A DNA stretch of 17,455 nucleotides from Gammaproteobacteria bacterium (lineage in GTDB: Bacteria > Pseudomonadota > Gammaproteobacteria > Pseudomonadales > Halomonadaceae): NCBI GenBank assembly GCA_023485185.1, contig JAMCZP010000324.1, positions 1-17,455 of the forward strand. Reading direction: 5' to 3'. The position numbers were made by a program, and so were the translations under genes. The notes below the pieces were generated by a model. That model did no database searches and was not told the origin of the DNA. It saw nothing but the letters and a program-made list of their open reading frames with translations. Positions 1-9,532 of the stretch are shown here, one piece after another; positions within the stretch are counted from its first letter, which is position 1, and every line of letters starts with the position of its first letter.

Positions 1-953
1 ATTCTTGCGCCAATAGGTCGCTGTTGTTCATCCACCACTGCTAATGCTGTAATGCGGCTCTCTTCCATAATGCGTACTGCTTCTGCCGCTAGGATGTCGG
101 GACCAATGCGTTTGCCAGGGCGCGTCATGACATCGTCGACGAGAACATCACGCAGGTTGTGAAAATGATCTAAGGTGCGCCGCAGGTCGCCATCGGTGTA
201 GACCCCCGCTAAGCGGCCGTCACTATCCACAACGCAGGTGAAGCCCAGGCCTTGGCGAGTGATTTCTAACAAAGCATCGCGCAGCGGGCTGCCTAGCGCT
301 ATTTGCGGTAGCCGGGCGCCATCGTGCATTAGATCCCTTACCCGAAGCAGCAGCCGCTTACCTAGACTGCCACCAGGGTGGGAGAGCGCAAAGTCCTCAG
401 CAGTAAAGCCCCGCGCTTCCAGGAGCGCCACTGCCAGCGCGTCGCCTAATGCAAGGGCTGCGGTAGTGGAGCTAGTCGGCGCAAGATCCAAAGGGCAAGC
501 TTCGCGCTCAACGCCGCTGTTTAAGTGGGCATTGGCATGTTTAGCCAGCGTGGAGTTGGGGCGCCCCGTCATGCTGACCAGTGGGATACCCAAGCGCTTT
601 AAAAGTGGTAGAAGAGCGGTAACTTCAGCCGTTTCGCCAGAGTTTGAAAGGGCAAGCACGACATCTGTGCGGGTAATCATGCCGAGATCGCCGTGGCTTG
701 CTTCTCCTGGGTGGACAAAAAAAGCCGGCGTACCTGTGCTGGCAAGCGTTGCGGCAAGTTTGCCTGCTATATGGCCTGACTTGCCCATGCCGGTGACCAC
801 TACGCGCCCTTGGCAAGCGAGTATCAGCTCGCAGGCACGGTCAAAACTTTCGTCCAGCTTTTCCTGAAGACCACCAATAGCAGCCTGCTCAATTTGCAGC
901 GTACGCAGTGCGCTTTCGCGTAATAAGCTGGGTGGAGCGAGAGGCTGGCGCAT
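1..953 (-). CDS. kdsD: D-arabinose-5-phosphate isomerase KdsD (KpsF/GutQ family), 3' end cut by window edge
   Basis: Interconverts ribulose-5-phosphate and arabinose-5-phosphate in the cytoplasm, the first step towards KDO for lipopolysaccharide. Reading leftward from the ATG at 953-951, 317 codons are open with no stop before the edge; about 10 residues are probably missing (E. coli KdsD has 328). The N-terminal half is a SIS sugar-isomerase domain with GMGKSGHIAGK at about residues 55-65, HPGEASHGDLGM at 81-92, SNSGET at 103-108 and a downstream EACPLDLAPTSSTT. The C-terminal half has two CBS repeats, including FTCVVDSDGRLAGVYTDGDL. The gene is divergent from mlaF, with none of the yrbG-type antiporter found upstream of kdsD in E. 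coli. The ribosome site is weak (GAGATA just upstream). The leftward ORF continues beyond the window, where kdsC and lptC would be expected from related genomes. Family assignment is very secure. Confidence 0.96.
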   Translation of the reverse strand, partial: MRQPLAPPSLLRESALRTLQIEQAAIGGLQEKLDESFDRACELILACQGRVVVTGMGKSGHIAGKLAATLASTGTPAFFVHPGEASHGDLGMITRTDVVLALSNSGETAEVTALLPLLKRLGIPLVSMTGRPNSTLAKHANAHLNSGVEREACPLDLAPTSSTTAALALGDALAVALLEARGFTAEDFALSHPGGSLGKRLLLRVRDLMHDGARLPQIALGSPLRDALLEITRQGLGFTCVVDSDGRLAGVYTDGDLRRTLDHFHNLRDVLVDDVMTRPGKRIGPDILAAEAVRIMEESRITALAVVDEQQRPIGAR

Positions 954-1186
954 AGGGATATCTCTTGACGATTGAAAATATAAAAGGATCCGGGCGCAAG
1001 AATAACATCTTGATCGTGCTTATAGGCACTAGTTAGCCATTGCCTTAATAAAGGTTGCGGGCTAAATGTTTTTTATATTAGCAGGAACACCCGTTCGCTC
1101 TGGGGTGTCTAGTAGAGTTATAGTACGTTGTTCGATAATGTTTTAGAAACGCTGTTTTTTAACTGCGGCGATAGTAAATAGGGTAA

Positions 1187-1192
1187 TATAAT
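1187..1192 (+). promoter_or_regulatory. Candidate -10 element for the mla-murA-his gene train
   Basis: A perfect TATAAT lies 36 bp upstream of the mlaF start inside the 275-bp kdsD-mlaF divergent region. No good -35 hexamer sits 16-18 bp upstream (the closest match, TTAACT at 1159-1164, leaves 22 bp). This is a -10 candidate only. It may depend on an activator or be fortuitous in an AT-rich stretch. Confidence 0.35.
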
Positions 1193-1228
1193 GAGCCCCG
1201 GCTGCACCCGCTAAGAGTCAACTGATCT

Positions 1229-2050
1229 ATGACAGATGCTCCTTTTATTGAAATCGAAGACCTCTATTTTTCACGTGGAGATCACGATATTTTCCGCGGC
1301 GTGAATATGACAATACCGCGGGGAAAAGTGACGGCGATCATGGGGCCTAGCGGTACGGGTAAAACCACGCTCCTCAAGTTGATTGGCGGACAGTTAGTGC
1401 CTGATAGAGGGCGAATTTTAATCGATGGGCAAGATGTGCACCGCCTCTCCCGAAAAGCGCTATTTACGTTGCGTAAGCGAATGGGGATGCTGTTTCAGAG
1501 TGGTGCGCTTTTCTCCGACTTAGATGTCTTCGAAAATGTTGCGTTTCCACTGCGCGTGCACACAGATCTGCCCGACACCATGGTGCGCGATTTAGTATTG
1601 CTAAAACTTCAGGCCGTGGGTCTACGCGGTGCGCGTGAATTAACCCCCGCCGAACTGTCGGGGGGCATGGCTCGCCGGGTGGCTTTAGCGCGCGCTATGG
1701 CCCTCGACCCTGAACTGATTTTATATGATGAGCCGTTTGTCGGTCAGGACCCTATCTCGATGGGGGTATTGGTTCAACTGATTAAACGCCTTAATCAAGC
1801 GCTGCAGCTGACGTCGGTGGTGGTTTCACACGATATTAAGGAAACATTGAGTATTGCAGACTACCTCTATCTAATCGCTGATGGTCAGGTGGTGGCTCAC
1901 GGTACGCCGCAGACACTGGATATCAATCAGGATCCGCGGGTAAGTCAGTTTATTCATGGTGAGCCAGACGGTCCGGTACCATTTCACTACCCCGCAGAGG
2001 CATTTTATCGCGACATTTTAGGTGATGCCAGAGTGTCAACGTCAGGCTAA
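1229..2050 (+). CDS. mlaF: Phospholipid transport ATP-binding protein MlaF
   Basis: Cytoplasmic ATPase of the MlaFEDB inner-membrane complex, which moves phospholipids between the inner membrane and the periplasmic carrier MlaC to keep outer-membrane lipid asymmetry. At 273 aa it has all ABC motifs: Walker A GPSGTGKT (39-46), Q-loop Q90, signature LSGGM (143-147), Walker B LILYDE (163-168) and H-loop H201. The last ~28 residues extend beyond the ABC fold; in E. coli MlaF a similar tail reaches across the dimer and contacts MlaB. First gene of the train; the ATG at 1229 has only a weak upstream AAGAG (1213-1217). mlaE follows after 35 bp. Confidence 0.97.
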   Translation: MTDAPFIEIEDLYFSRGDHDIFRGVNMTIPRGKVTAIMGPSGTGKTTLLKLIGGQLVPDRGRILIDGQDVHRLSRKALFTLRKRMGMLFQSGALFSDLDVFENVAFPLRVHTDLPDTMVRDLVLLKLQAVGLRGARELTPAELSGGMARRVALARAMALDPELILYDEPFVGQDPISMGVLVQLIKRLNQALQLTSVVVSHDIKETLSIADYLYLIADGQVVAHGTPQTLDINQDPRVSQFIHGEPDGPVPFHYPAEAFYRDILGDARVSTSG

Positions 2051-2060
2051 ATGGACTAAA

Positions 2061-2091
2061 GCAGGGTAAATACAGGGCAGGGTAAATGCAG
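2061..2091 (+). repeat. Imperfect 16-bp direct repeat spanning the mlaE ribosome binding site
   Basis: GCAGGGTAAATACAG (2061-2075) is repeated with one mismatch at 2077-2091, a period of 16 bp. The second copy carries both the purine-rich ribosome site (CAGGG) and the ATG of mlaE. The first copy has the same CAGGG, but its ATG position reads ATA. This looks like a local slippage duplication of the translation initiation region. Confidence 0.7.
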
Positions 2092-2886
2092 TCAAAATTT
2101 TCAAGCGGCATCGCACGTATTACCCGATTGGGGCGTCGTGGATGCGATTTAATGGAAGCGCTAGGGCGCGCCGGTGTCTTTCTGGCTCAGTCCGCGATTG
2201 GCTTCCCATCCCGAGAGGGTTGGCGACTGTGGCTACAGCAGATGCATTTTGTCGGCGTGCTGTCGTTGGCCATTGTGCTCGTGTCAGGGCTGTTTATTGG
2301 CATGGTGCTGGCGCTTCAGGGGTACACCATACTGGTGGACTTTGGCGCCGAGCAGGCGCTTGGTCAAATGGTGGCGCTTTCGCTTTTGCGCGAACTTGCA
2401 CCGGTGGTGGCGGCGTTGCTGTTTGCCGGGCGTGCGGGCTCTGCACTGACCGCTGAGATTGGCTTGATGAAGGCCACCGAGCAGCTTACCAGTATGGAAA
2501 TGATTGGTGTTGATCCACTGCGTCGCGTCGTGGCTCCAAGGCTTTGGGCTGGTTTTGTAGCGCTGCCTATTTTGACCGTGGGTTTTAGCGTGGTCGGTAT
2601 ATGGGGCGGTTATTTAGTTGGCGTTGAGTGGCTAGGCGTATTTGAAGGCTCCTACTGGAGCAACATGCAGGCAAACGTGGATTTTATCAACGATGTCGGC
2701 AACGGCATGATTAAAAGCGTGGTGTTCGCCGTGGTAGTCACATGGATCGCAGTATTCCAGGGCTATGACCTAGTGCCAACGTCTGAAGGTATCTCCCGCG
2801 CTACAACGCGCACAGTAGTGTATTCGTCGCTTGCAGTTCTGGGGCTTGATTTTGTACTGACTGCCGTTATGTTCGGCGGCCTTTGA
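2086..2886 (+). CDS. mlaE: Phospholipid transport permease MlaE
   Basis: Integral inner-membrane permease (266 aa) that forms the transmembrane dimer of the Mla complex, docking MlaF below and the MlaD hexamer above. After an amphipathic N-terminal stretch there are several hydrophobic segments (about residues 53-80, 90-115, 150-180, 205-225 and 245-264). The MlaE/YrbE hallmark region is intact: [20 protein letters not shown] at 102-121, then the cytoplasmic coupling-helix segment [14 protein letters not shown] at 131-144. The ATG at 2086 is preceded by CAGGG within a short direct repeat. mlaD starts 16 bp after the stop. Confidence 0.97.
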   Translation: MQSKFSSGIARITRLGRRGCDLMEALGRAGVFLAQSAIGFPSREGWRLWLQQMHFVGVLSLAIVLVSGLFIGMVLALQGYTILVDFGAEQALGQMVALSLLRELAPVVAALLFAGRAGSALTAEIGLMKATEQLTSMEMIGVDPLRRVVAPRLWAGFVALPILTVGFSVVGIWGGYLVGVEWLGVFEGSYWSNMQANVDFINDVGNGMIKSVVFAVVVTWIAVFQGYDLVPTSEGISRATTRTVVYSSLAVLGLDFVLTAVMFGGL

Positions 2887-2902
2887 TGGGTGGAGCAGTT
2901 TC

Positions 2903-3367
2903 ATGAGACGCAGTAAAACCATGGAGTTCGGTGTTGGCTTGTTTATGATTGCTGGCATCTTGGGGGTTGTTTTCCTCGGCTTGCGCGTTAGTGGGCTGAC
3001 ACTCTCCGCGCCTTCGCAGTCGTTTCAGCTGGAGGCTAATTTTGCCAATATTGGCGGTTTAAAACCTCGCGCTCGGGTCACCATGGCCGGTGTCACCGTT
3101 GGTCGGGTGGAAGCCATCGAGCTAGATGCAGAGTGGTACGATGCGCGGGTGGTATTGAGCTTGAACAGTGAACTAGAAGGACAGCTTTCCAGAGACTCCA
3201 CGGCCTCTATTCTTACCGCAGGGTTGTTAGGTGAGCAGTACATCGGGCTCAGCGTGGGCGGTGATCCTGAGATGTTGGCAGCGGGCGACACTATCCGTGA
3301 TACGCAGTCAGCGCTGGTGCTAGAAGAACTTATTCAGCAATTTGTGTCCAATATGGCAAGCAATTAA
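2903..3367 (+). CDS. mlaD: MCE-domain lipid transport protein MlaD
   Basis: Membrane-anchored periplasmic protein that forms a hexameric ring with a central lipid pore on top of MlaE. One N-terminal membrane segment (about residues 9-28) is followed by a single MCE domain (about 41-118), with the pore-loop region TAGLLGEQYIGLS at 105-117, then a short C-terminal helical part. At 154 aa it is shorter than E. coli MlaD (183 aa); the difference lies in the C-terminal tail. A GGAG at 2892-2895, 7 nt before the ATG, supports the start. It lies between mlaE (16 bp) and mlaC (38 bp) in the same transcription direction. Confidence 0.96.
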   Translation: MRRSKTMEFGVGLFMIAGILGVVFLGLRVSGLTLSAPSQSFQLEANFANIGGLKPRARVTMAGVTVGRVEAIELDAEWYDARVVLSLNSELEGQLSRDSTASILTAGLLGEQYIGLSVGGDPEMLAAGDTIRDTQSALVLEELIQQFVSNMASN

Positions 3368-3405
3368 ACGCTGTCCATACGATAAAGCGTTAGGAGATAA
3401 AGGTG

Positions 3406-4065
3406 ATGAAAGGAATTAGTAGCGTGTTTGGTCGTCGGTTTTTTGCAGCAGCTGCAGTGGTCATGCTTTGGGTGCCTATCCAGGCCCAAGCGCAGTCGCA
3501 AACCCCCGAGGCCTTGATTCGTGAAAACGTTGAGTCACTGATGGCCGACCTTAATGGTCGTGAAGATTATTATGCGAATAATCTCAGTGAGCTTGAAGCA
3601 TTGGTCGACAGTAACCTTGACCAAGTGGCGGACTTTCGTTATATCGGCGCCAGTGTGATGGGTAGCTATTTTCGTAATGCCACACCTGAGCAGCGCAGCC
3701 GTTTTGCGGATGTGTTCCGTCAAACCCTTATTGATACCTATACGCGAGGGTTAGTGACGTTTGATTATGATGAGCTACGCGTACTAGATGCTCAGCAAGC
3801 ACAGCGCCATGATGACCAGGCCAGTGTAGCGATGGAAGTTGTCGCCAATAATGGGCAGGTCTATCCCGTTAGCTATAGCTTGAGGCTTTCTGATGGGGAA
3901 TGGCGTGTTGTTAATGTCATCGTTAACGGTATTAATCTGGGGTTAACGTTCCGCAATCAGTTTGATCAAGCCATGCGTGACAATAATCGCGATTATGATG
4001 CAGTGATTAATGGCTGGTCGCCTGAAGTAGGTGTTGAAGAGCTAGAGCAGGGAGGCGATGCGTGA
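3406..4065 (+). CDS. mlaC: Periplasmic phospholipid carrier MlaC (Tol_Tol_Ttg2 family)
   Basis: Soluble periplasmic shuttle that carries phospholipid between MlaFEDB in the inner membrane and the outer-membrane MlaA complex (MlaA is not in this window). At 219 aa it starts with a classical Sec signal peptide: basic GRR, the hydrophobic stretch FFAAAAVVMLWV, and a likely cleavage after AQA at residue 29. The mature part has the family features, including DFRYIGASVMGSYF, TPEQRSRFADVFRQTL and the C-terminal GEWRVVNVIVNGINLGLTFR. I chose the ATG at 3406; a GTG directly before it (3403) would add one residue. AGGAG at 3392-3396 serves either. The end overlaps mlaB by 4 bp (GTGA). Confidence 0.96.
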   Translation: MKGISSVFGRRFFAAAAVVMLWVPIQAQAQSQTPEALIRENVESLMADLNGREDYYANNLSELEALVDSNLDQVADFRYIGASVMGSYFRNATPEQRSRFADVFRQTLIDTYTRGLVTFDYDELRVLDAQQAQRHDDQASVAMEVVANNGQVYPVSYSLRLSDGEWRVVNVIVNGINLGLTFRNQFDQAMRDNNRDYDAVINGWSPEVGVEELEQGGDA

Positions 4066-4400
4066 CAGCGCTGTTTACACACCCCAGCGTTAGCTTGAAT
4101 GTTGAAGACGCTGTCTTATTCGTAGTTGGTGATGTAGATGTAACGCTGGCGGCCGATTTGGCCGCCATTGGCGTTAAATGGCTTCAGGCCACGGAGCATA
4201 CATCGGTCATATTTGATTTCAATCAGGTAAACAAAGCCAGCAGTGTTGCCATTAGCGTGCTGTTTGAATGGCTGCGTGCCTGCCAAACGCGTGACATTGA
4301 TGTTCAAGCTATTCACTTTTCAGCACCCCTTCGGCGGCTTGCGTCGTTGGCTGAGCTAGATAACTTAATTGACCATCCCGCGTCTGCATTGGTGGTTTAG
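4062..4400 (+). CDS. mlaB: STAS-domain protein MlaB of the Mla complex
   Basis: Small cytoplasmic STAS protein (112 aa) expected to bind MlaF and stabilise and activate the ATPase. It starts with GTG at 4062, inside the mlaC stop (GTGA overlap), with GGAGG at 4051-4055, so translation is probably coupled to mlaC. The STAS pattern of alternating strands and helices is recognisable: VSLNVEDAVLFVVGDVDV, VIFDFNQVNKAS, SVLFEWLRAC and the C-terminal LRRLASLAELDNLI. The conserved loop that reads DTG in E. coli MlaB reads A59-S60-S61 here, so the acidic residue is absent and the threonine is a serine. Sequence similarity to E. coli is low; position between mlaC and ibaG makes the call firm. Confidence 0.9.
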   Translation: MTALFTHPSVSLNVEDAVLFVVGDVDVTLAADLAAIGVKWLQATEHTSVIFDFNQVNKASSVAISVLFEWLRACQTRDIDVQAIHFSAPLRRLASLAELDNLIDHPASALVV

Positions 4401-4415
4401 CTGAGGGTTTAATAG

Positions 4416-4433
4416 CTTGGCATGATCGCCAAG
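4416..4433. promoter_or_regulatory. Perfect 6-bp inverted repeat in the mlaB-ibaG gap
   Basis: CTTGGC and GCCAAG flank the hexamer ATGATC, giving an 18-bp dyad 16 bp after the mlaB stop. The sequence downstream is T-rich (TTTTCTTTATTA at 4442-4453), so in RNA it could be a weak attenuator hairpin; as DNA it resembles an operator half-site pair. Role unknown. Confidence 0.4.
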
Positions 4434-4508
4434 TGCGCTGCTTTTCTTTATTATGGCGACCTATTTACATTTATTGATAATGACGACTCAAAAGGAGTTC
4501 TCTGCGCC

Positions 4509-6033
<1,525 letters not shown>

Positions 6034-6078
6034 GCCATGCGACTAAGTTTTTGCATGCTAATAACGACGGGCTAAACG

Positions 6079-6732
6079 ATGAGTAAGCAACTGATTTTGG
6101 CCCTCTCGAAGGGCCGTATTCTCGATGAAACACTGCCGCTACTTGCCGACGCAGGTATTACGCCTATCGAAGATTTGGCTAAAAGCCGCAAGCTATTGTT
6201 CGATACCAACTTACCGGACGTTAAATTCGTCATCATCCGCGCCACTGATGTGCCCACGTACGTTCAACTAGGTGCTGCCGATTTAGGGGTGGCGGGAAAA
6301 GACGTACTGCTTGAACACGGTGCCGAAGGGCTTTATGAGCCGCTGGACCTGGAGATCGCCTGCTGCAAATTGATGACCGCAGGGGTCACCGGCCAGTTGC
6401 CAGCACTCGCCAGACGCCGTGTGGCCACTAAGTTTGTCAATGTGGCGCGCCGCTATTACGCCGAACAGGGCATTCAGGCTGAGGTGATCAAGCTCTACGG
6501 GGCAATGGAGCTAGCGCCATTGATGAACCTGGCCGATGAAATTGTTGATATTGTTGATACGGGCAATACCTTGCGTGCAAACGGTATGGAGCCGCGTGAG
6601 CTAATTGCCCATATCAGCACGCGATTAGTAGTTAATAAAGCGGCGATGACCATGAAACATGATCGTATCAAGCCTTTATTAGCTCGTCTGGAAAGCGCGG
6701 TGAAAAAGCGTCAGGCACAGTTTGCCGAGTGA
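6079..6732 (+). CDS. hisG: ATP phosphoribosyltransferase HisG, short (HisZ-dependent) form
   Basis: Catalyses the first step of histidine synthesis, joining ATP and PRPP to phosphoribosyl-ATP. At 217 aa it is the short form: the catalytic domains are present ([12 protein letters not shown] at 7-18, [14 protein letters not shown] at 66-79, PRPP-binding [12 protein letters not shown] at 154-165), but the ~80-residue C-terminal regulatory domain of the long form is missing. Short HisG enzymes work with the HisRS-like subunit HisZ, which is not in this window. It lies 45 bp after murA and 13 bp before hisD. The murA-hisG-hisD order is also known in pseudomonads. Confidence 0.97.
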   Translation: MSKQLILALSKGRILDETLPLLADAGITPIEDLAKSRKLLFDTNLPDVKFVIIRATDVPTYVQLGAADLGVAGKDVLLEHGAEGLYEPLDLEIACCKLMTAGVTGQLPALARRRVATKFVNVARRYYAEQGIQAEVIKLYGAMELAPLMNLADEIVDIVDTGNTLRANGMEPRELIAHISTRLVVNKAAMTMKHDRIKPLLARLESAVKKRQAQFAE

Positions 6733-6745
6733 TACGAGGTAATCT

Positions 6746-8089
6746 ATGAGCAACCCTACAAGCAGTACCGCCGTCAGCCATCAGTACTCTGATACGATTG
6801 CACGCCTATCGACTAGCAATGCCGATTTTAATCATCGGCTGGACACACTTCTGGACTGGGAGGGAGTGTCTGATAAGGCGGTGCAGACGCGGGTCGAGGA
6901 GATTCTTACTAGCGTTAAGCAGCGCGGCGACGCGGCAGTGATCGAAGCCACTAATCGTTTTGACCGACTGTCAGTGTCGCGCATGGACGAACTGCAACTC
7001 ACGCCCGCGCAGTTAAAGCACGCCTTTGATAACTTGCCTGCCGAGCAGCGTGAGGCGCTCTCTAACGCCGCAGAGCGGATCAAGCGGTATCATGAGCGCC
7101 AGAAGCCGAACTCTTGGCAGTATGAAGAGGCTGATGGCACCGTGCTAGGGCAAAAAGTAACGCCGCTTGATCGTGCAGGGATTTATGTTCCTGGTGGTAA
7201 AGCCGCTTATCCTTCGTCGGTGCTGATGAATGCGATTCCCGCGCATGTAGCAGGTGTGCGGGAAATAGTTATGGTAGTGCCTACCCCGGACGGCGTGTTG
7301 AATGAGCTGGTGCTGGCGGCCGCCCACTTGGCTGGGGTCGATTATGTCTTCACCATTGGTGGTGCCCAGGCCATAGCAGCACTCGCTTACGGCACTGAAA
7401 GTGTCCCTAGGGTCGACAAGATTGTCGGGCCAGGCAACATTTATGTGGCCACTGCCAAGCGGGCCGTCTTTGGCCAAGTGGGTATCGACATGATTGCCGG
7501 CCCCTCGGAAATTATGGTGGTGTCGGACGGTCAAACGAATCCTGAATGGTTGGCAATGGATCTATTTTCCCAGGCTGAGCACGATGAAGATGCCCAGGCG
7601 ATATTGGTAAGCTGGGATGCGGAGCATCTTGATGCGGTCGAAGCGGCGATTGAGCGGCTGCTGCCTAGCTTAGAGCGCGAAGCGATAGTGCGTGAGTCGT
7701 TGCGGCGACGGGGGGCGTTGATCCACTGTCAGGATGCCCAAGAGGCCATTGTGTTGATTAACCGTATTGCTCCTGAACACCTGGAGCTTTCGGTATCAGC
7801 ACCGGAAACTTGGCTGGACGATATTCGTCACGCTGGGGCAATCTTTATGGGCCGCTACACCGCTGAAGCGTTAGGTGATTACTGTGCCGGGCCCAATCAC
7901 GTGCTTCCTACCTCTGGAACGGCGCGCTTCTCTTCGCCATTGGGCGTGTATGATTTCCAGAAGCGCTCATCGATTATTCACTGCTCTGCTGAAGGGGCTT
8001 CTGAGCTGGGAAAAATTGCCTCCGTATTGGCACGAGGCGAATCGCTCACTGCTCATGCCCGTTCCGCCGAGTACCGTATTCTCGATTAA
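6746..8089 (+). CDS. hisD: Histidinol dehydrogenase HisD
   Basis: Zinc enzyme that oxidises L-histidinol to histidine in two NAD-dependent steps, the last of the pathway. At 447 aa it is slightly longer than E. coli HisD (434) because of a ~15-residue N-terminal extension. Motifs: [11 protein letters not shown] (141-151), [13 protein letters not shown] (206-218), [10 protein letters not shown] (226-235) and IAGPSEIMV (250-258). Aligning with E. coli, the zinc ligands are Q276 and H279 (SQAEHD), D378 (GDYCAGPNH) and H437 (LTAHARS), and the acid-base pair is E344-H345 (APEHLE). GAGGT at 6736-6740 supports the start. It is the last gene of the rightward train; hisC, which follows in pseudomonads, is absent here. 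Confidence 0.98.
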   Translation: MSNPTSSTAVSHQYSDTIARLSTSNADFNHRLDTLLDWEGVSDKAVQTRVEEILTSVKQRGDAAVIEATNRFDRLSVSRMDELQLTPAQLKHAFDNLPAEQREALSNAAERIKRYHERQKPNSWQYEEADGTVLGQKVTPLDRAGIYVPGGKAAYPSSVLMNAIPAHVAGVREIVMVVPTPDGVLNELVLAAAHLAGVDYVFTIGGAQAIAALAYGTESVPRVDKIVGPGNIYVATAKRAVFGQVGIDMIAGPSEIMVVSDGQTNPEWLAMDLFSQAEHDEDAQAILVSWDAEHLDAVEAAIERLLPSLEREAIVRESLRRRGALIHCQDAQEAIVLINRIAPEHLELSVSAPETWLDDIRHAGAIFMGRYTAEALGDYCAGPNHVLPTSGTARFSSPLGVYDFQKRSSIIHCSAEGASELGKIASVLARGESLTAHARSAEYRILD

Positions 8090-8144
8090 TGCTTGGTGCG
8101 CCGCCTTTGTTTTAAGCTCTATTTGTCCGCGCGGCTGAAAAACG

Positions 8145-9401
8145 TTACGAGCCGCGTGGACGAGGGAGCTCTTCATCATTGGTAACCGCAGGAAGAGGGC
8201 GCTCTCCTACCTCTAACGTCATATTCATTCGCTCGCCACTGCGTACAATGGTGAGCGGAAGTGATGTGCCGGGCGGAATGGAGGCGATCTCGCTCATGGT
8301 GGCGCGAGCATCCAATATCGGCTGACCATCCACCGCGAGAAGTACATCGCCAGGCTCTAAGCCTGCTTTTGCTGCAGGGCCATCGCTAACAACACCTGCA
8401 ATGATAACCCCTTGAGGCGTTTGTAGCCCGAAGGAGGCGGCTAGCTCCCGTGATAGTGCCTGAGCCTCAATGCCTAACCAGCCACGGATGACACGGCCTT
8501 GGGTAACAAGCTCATCAAGTATGCTGTGAGCAAGGTTGGCGGGGATGGCGAAGCCAATACCCTGTGACCCACCTGAGCGTGAGAAGATCGCCGTGTTGAT
8601 TCCGACCAGTGCGCCCTCTGGGTTAACCAGGGCACCGCCTGAGTTGCCTGGATTAATGGCGGCATCTGTTTGGATAAAATCTTCGTAGGCATTAAGCCCT
8701 AAATGATTGCGACCCGTGGCACTAATAATGCCCATGGTAACGGTTTGCCCGACCCCGAAAGGGTTGCCGATGGCAAGCGCAACATCACCTACCGCTACAT
8801 CGGCGGAGTCGGTCAGTTCGATGACCGGAAGATCGTCAAGATCAATGCGTAATACTGCCAGGTCGCTCTCAGGGTCAGTGCCGATAACTTCAGCCAGCGT
8901 CTCGCGGCCATCGCGTAAGGCAACTTGGATCTCGTCTGCGCCATTGATGACGTGATGATTGGTCAGCACATAACCGTCATCGCTGACAATAACACCAGAA
9001 CCGAGGCTGGATAGCATGCGATGATGAGTAGTGGCGTCACTACCTTGGTCATCGAAAAACTGCTGGAAAAAGGGATCAGACATCAATGGGTGCTGATCAC
9101 GCTCAACAATGCGTGAAGAGTAGATGTTGACCACCGCGGGTGCCGCTTGCTCAACTGCATGCGAGTAGCTGGCGGGCCCTTGGTTGCGCGACAGCGGTGC
9201 TGCTTGATGTACCTCTGGGGCGGGGCGGTTAGGCACTGGGTTCAGCGCAATAGGCGGGGTCGCGACGGTCGGTGAAGTCGCCTGTGTAGGTGGCTCTCTA
9301 AACGGGTTAGGTAATTGCTCAGGAAGTAAGAGTAAGACCAAAATAGCGAGTAGCACGCCAGTGATGACAGGCCAGAGATAAGGCAGCACGTAGCGTCGCA
9401 T
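8145..9401 (-). CDS. degS: DegS/AlgW-type membrane-anchored periplasmic serine protease with one PDZ domain
   Basis: HtrA-family protease expected to sense misfolded outer-membrane proteins and make the first cut in the anti-sigma factor (RseA/MucA) of the sigma-E pathway. The 418-aa protein has an N-terminal membrane anchor (about residues 8-26), a Pro/Ala-rich linker (27-77), a trypsin-like domain with triad H150 (TNHHVI), D180 (SDLAVL) and S254 (NPGNSGGAL), and a single PDZ domain (about 308-400). One PDZ domain plus an anchor separates it from DegP/MucD, which have two. It is longer than E. coli DegS (355) and close to P. aeruginosa AlgW (389). It ends 55 bp from hisD, convergently; its position after hisD matches algW in pseudomonads, so algW would be an equally valid name. 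Confidence 0.93.
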   Translation of the reverse strand: MRRYVLPYLWPVITGVLLAILVLLLLPEQLPNPFREPPTQATSPTVATPPIALNPVPNRPAPEVHQAAPLSRNQGPASYSHAVEQAAPAVVNIYSSRIVERDQHPLMSDPFFQQFFDDQGSDATTHHRMLSSLGSGVIVSDDGYVLTNHHVINGADEIQVALRDGRETLAEVIGTDPESDLAVLRIDLDDLPVIELTDSADVAVGDVALAIGNPFGVGQTVTMGIISATGRNHLGLNAYEDFIQTDAAINPGNSGGALVNPEGALVGINTAIFSRSGGSQGIGFAIPANLAHSILDELVTQGRVIRGWLGIEAQALSRELAASFGLQTPQGVIIAGVVSDGPAAKAGLEPGDVLLAVDGQPILDARATMSEIASIPPGTSLPLTIVRSGERMNMTLEVGERPLPAVTNDEELPRPRGS

Positions 9402-9532
9402 GCAAAAAATTCCTTAGCGGGTGTTGGGCTCGCCATTCGCGATAAATGAAGACGAGTTTTACAATCGTTTTAATGGTAACACTTTCTTAGCAAGTTCCTC
9501 ACGGGTGCAGTTAAATCTTTAAAGGAGTCGGC

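Noticed and set aside
238..867. 209-codon rightward open frame
   Set aside because: It is antisense to kdsD, whose SIS and CBS motifs are unmistakable; the rightward product shows no recognisable domain.
4422..4508. In-frame 29-codon N-terminal extension of ibaG
   Set aside because: The ATG at 4422 lies in the inverted repeat and has no ribosome site; the family length (about 84 aa) and AAGGAG upstream favour 4509.
8130..8156. Inverted repeat CGCGGCT/AGCCGCG in the hisD-degS convergent gap
   Set aside because: The 7-bp stem has a 13-nt loop containing the leftward stop codon, and no T-run follows on either strand, so I do not call it a terminator.
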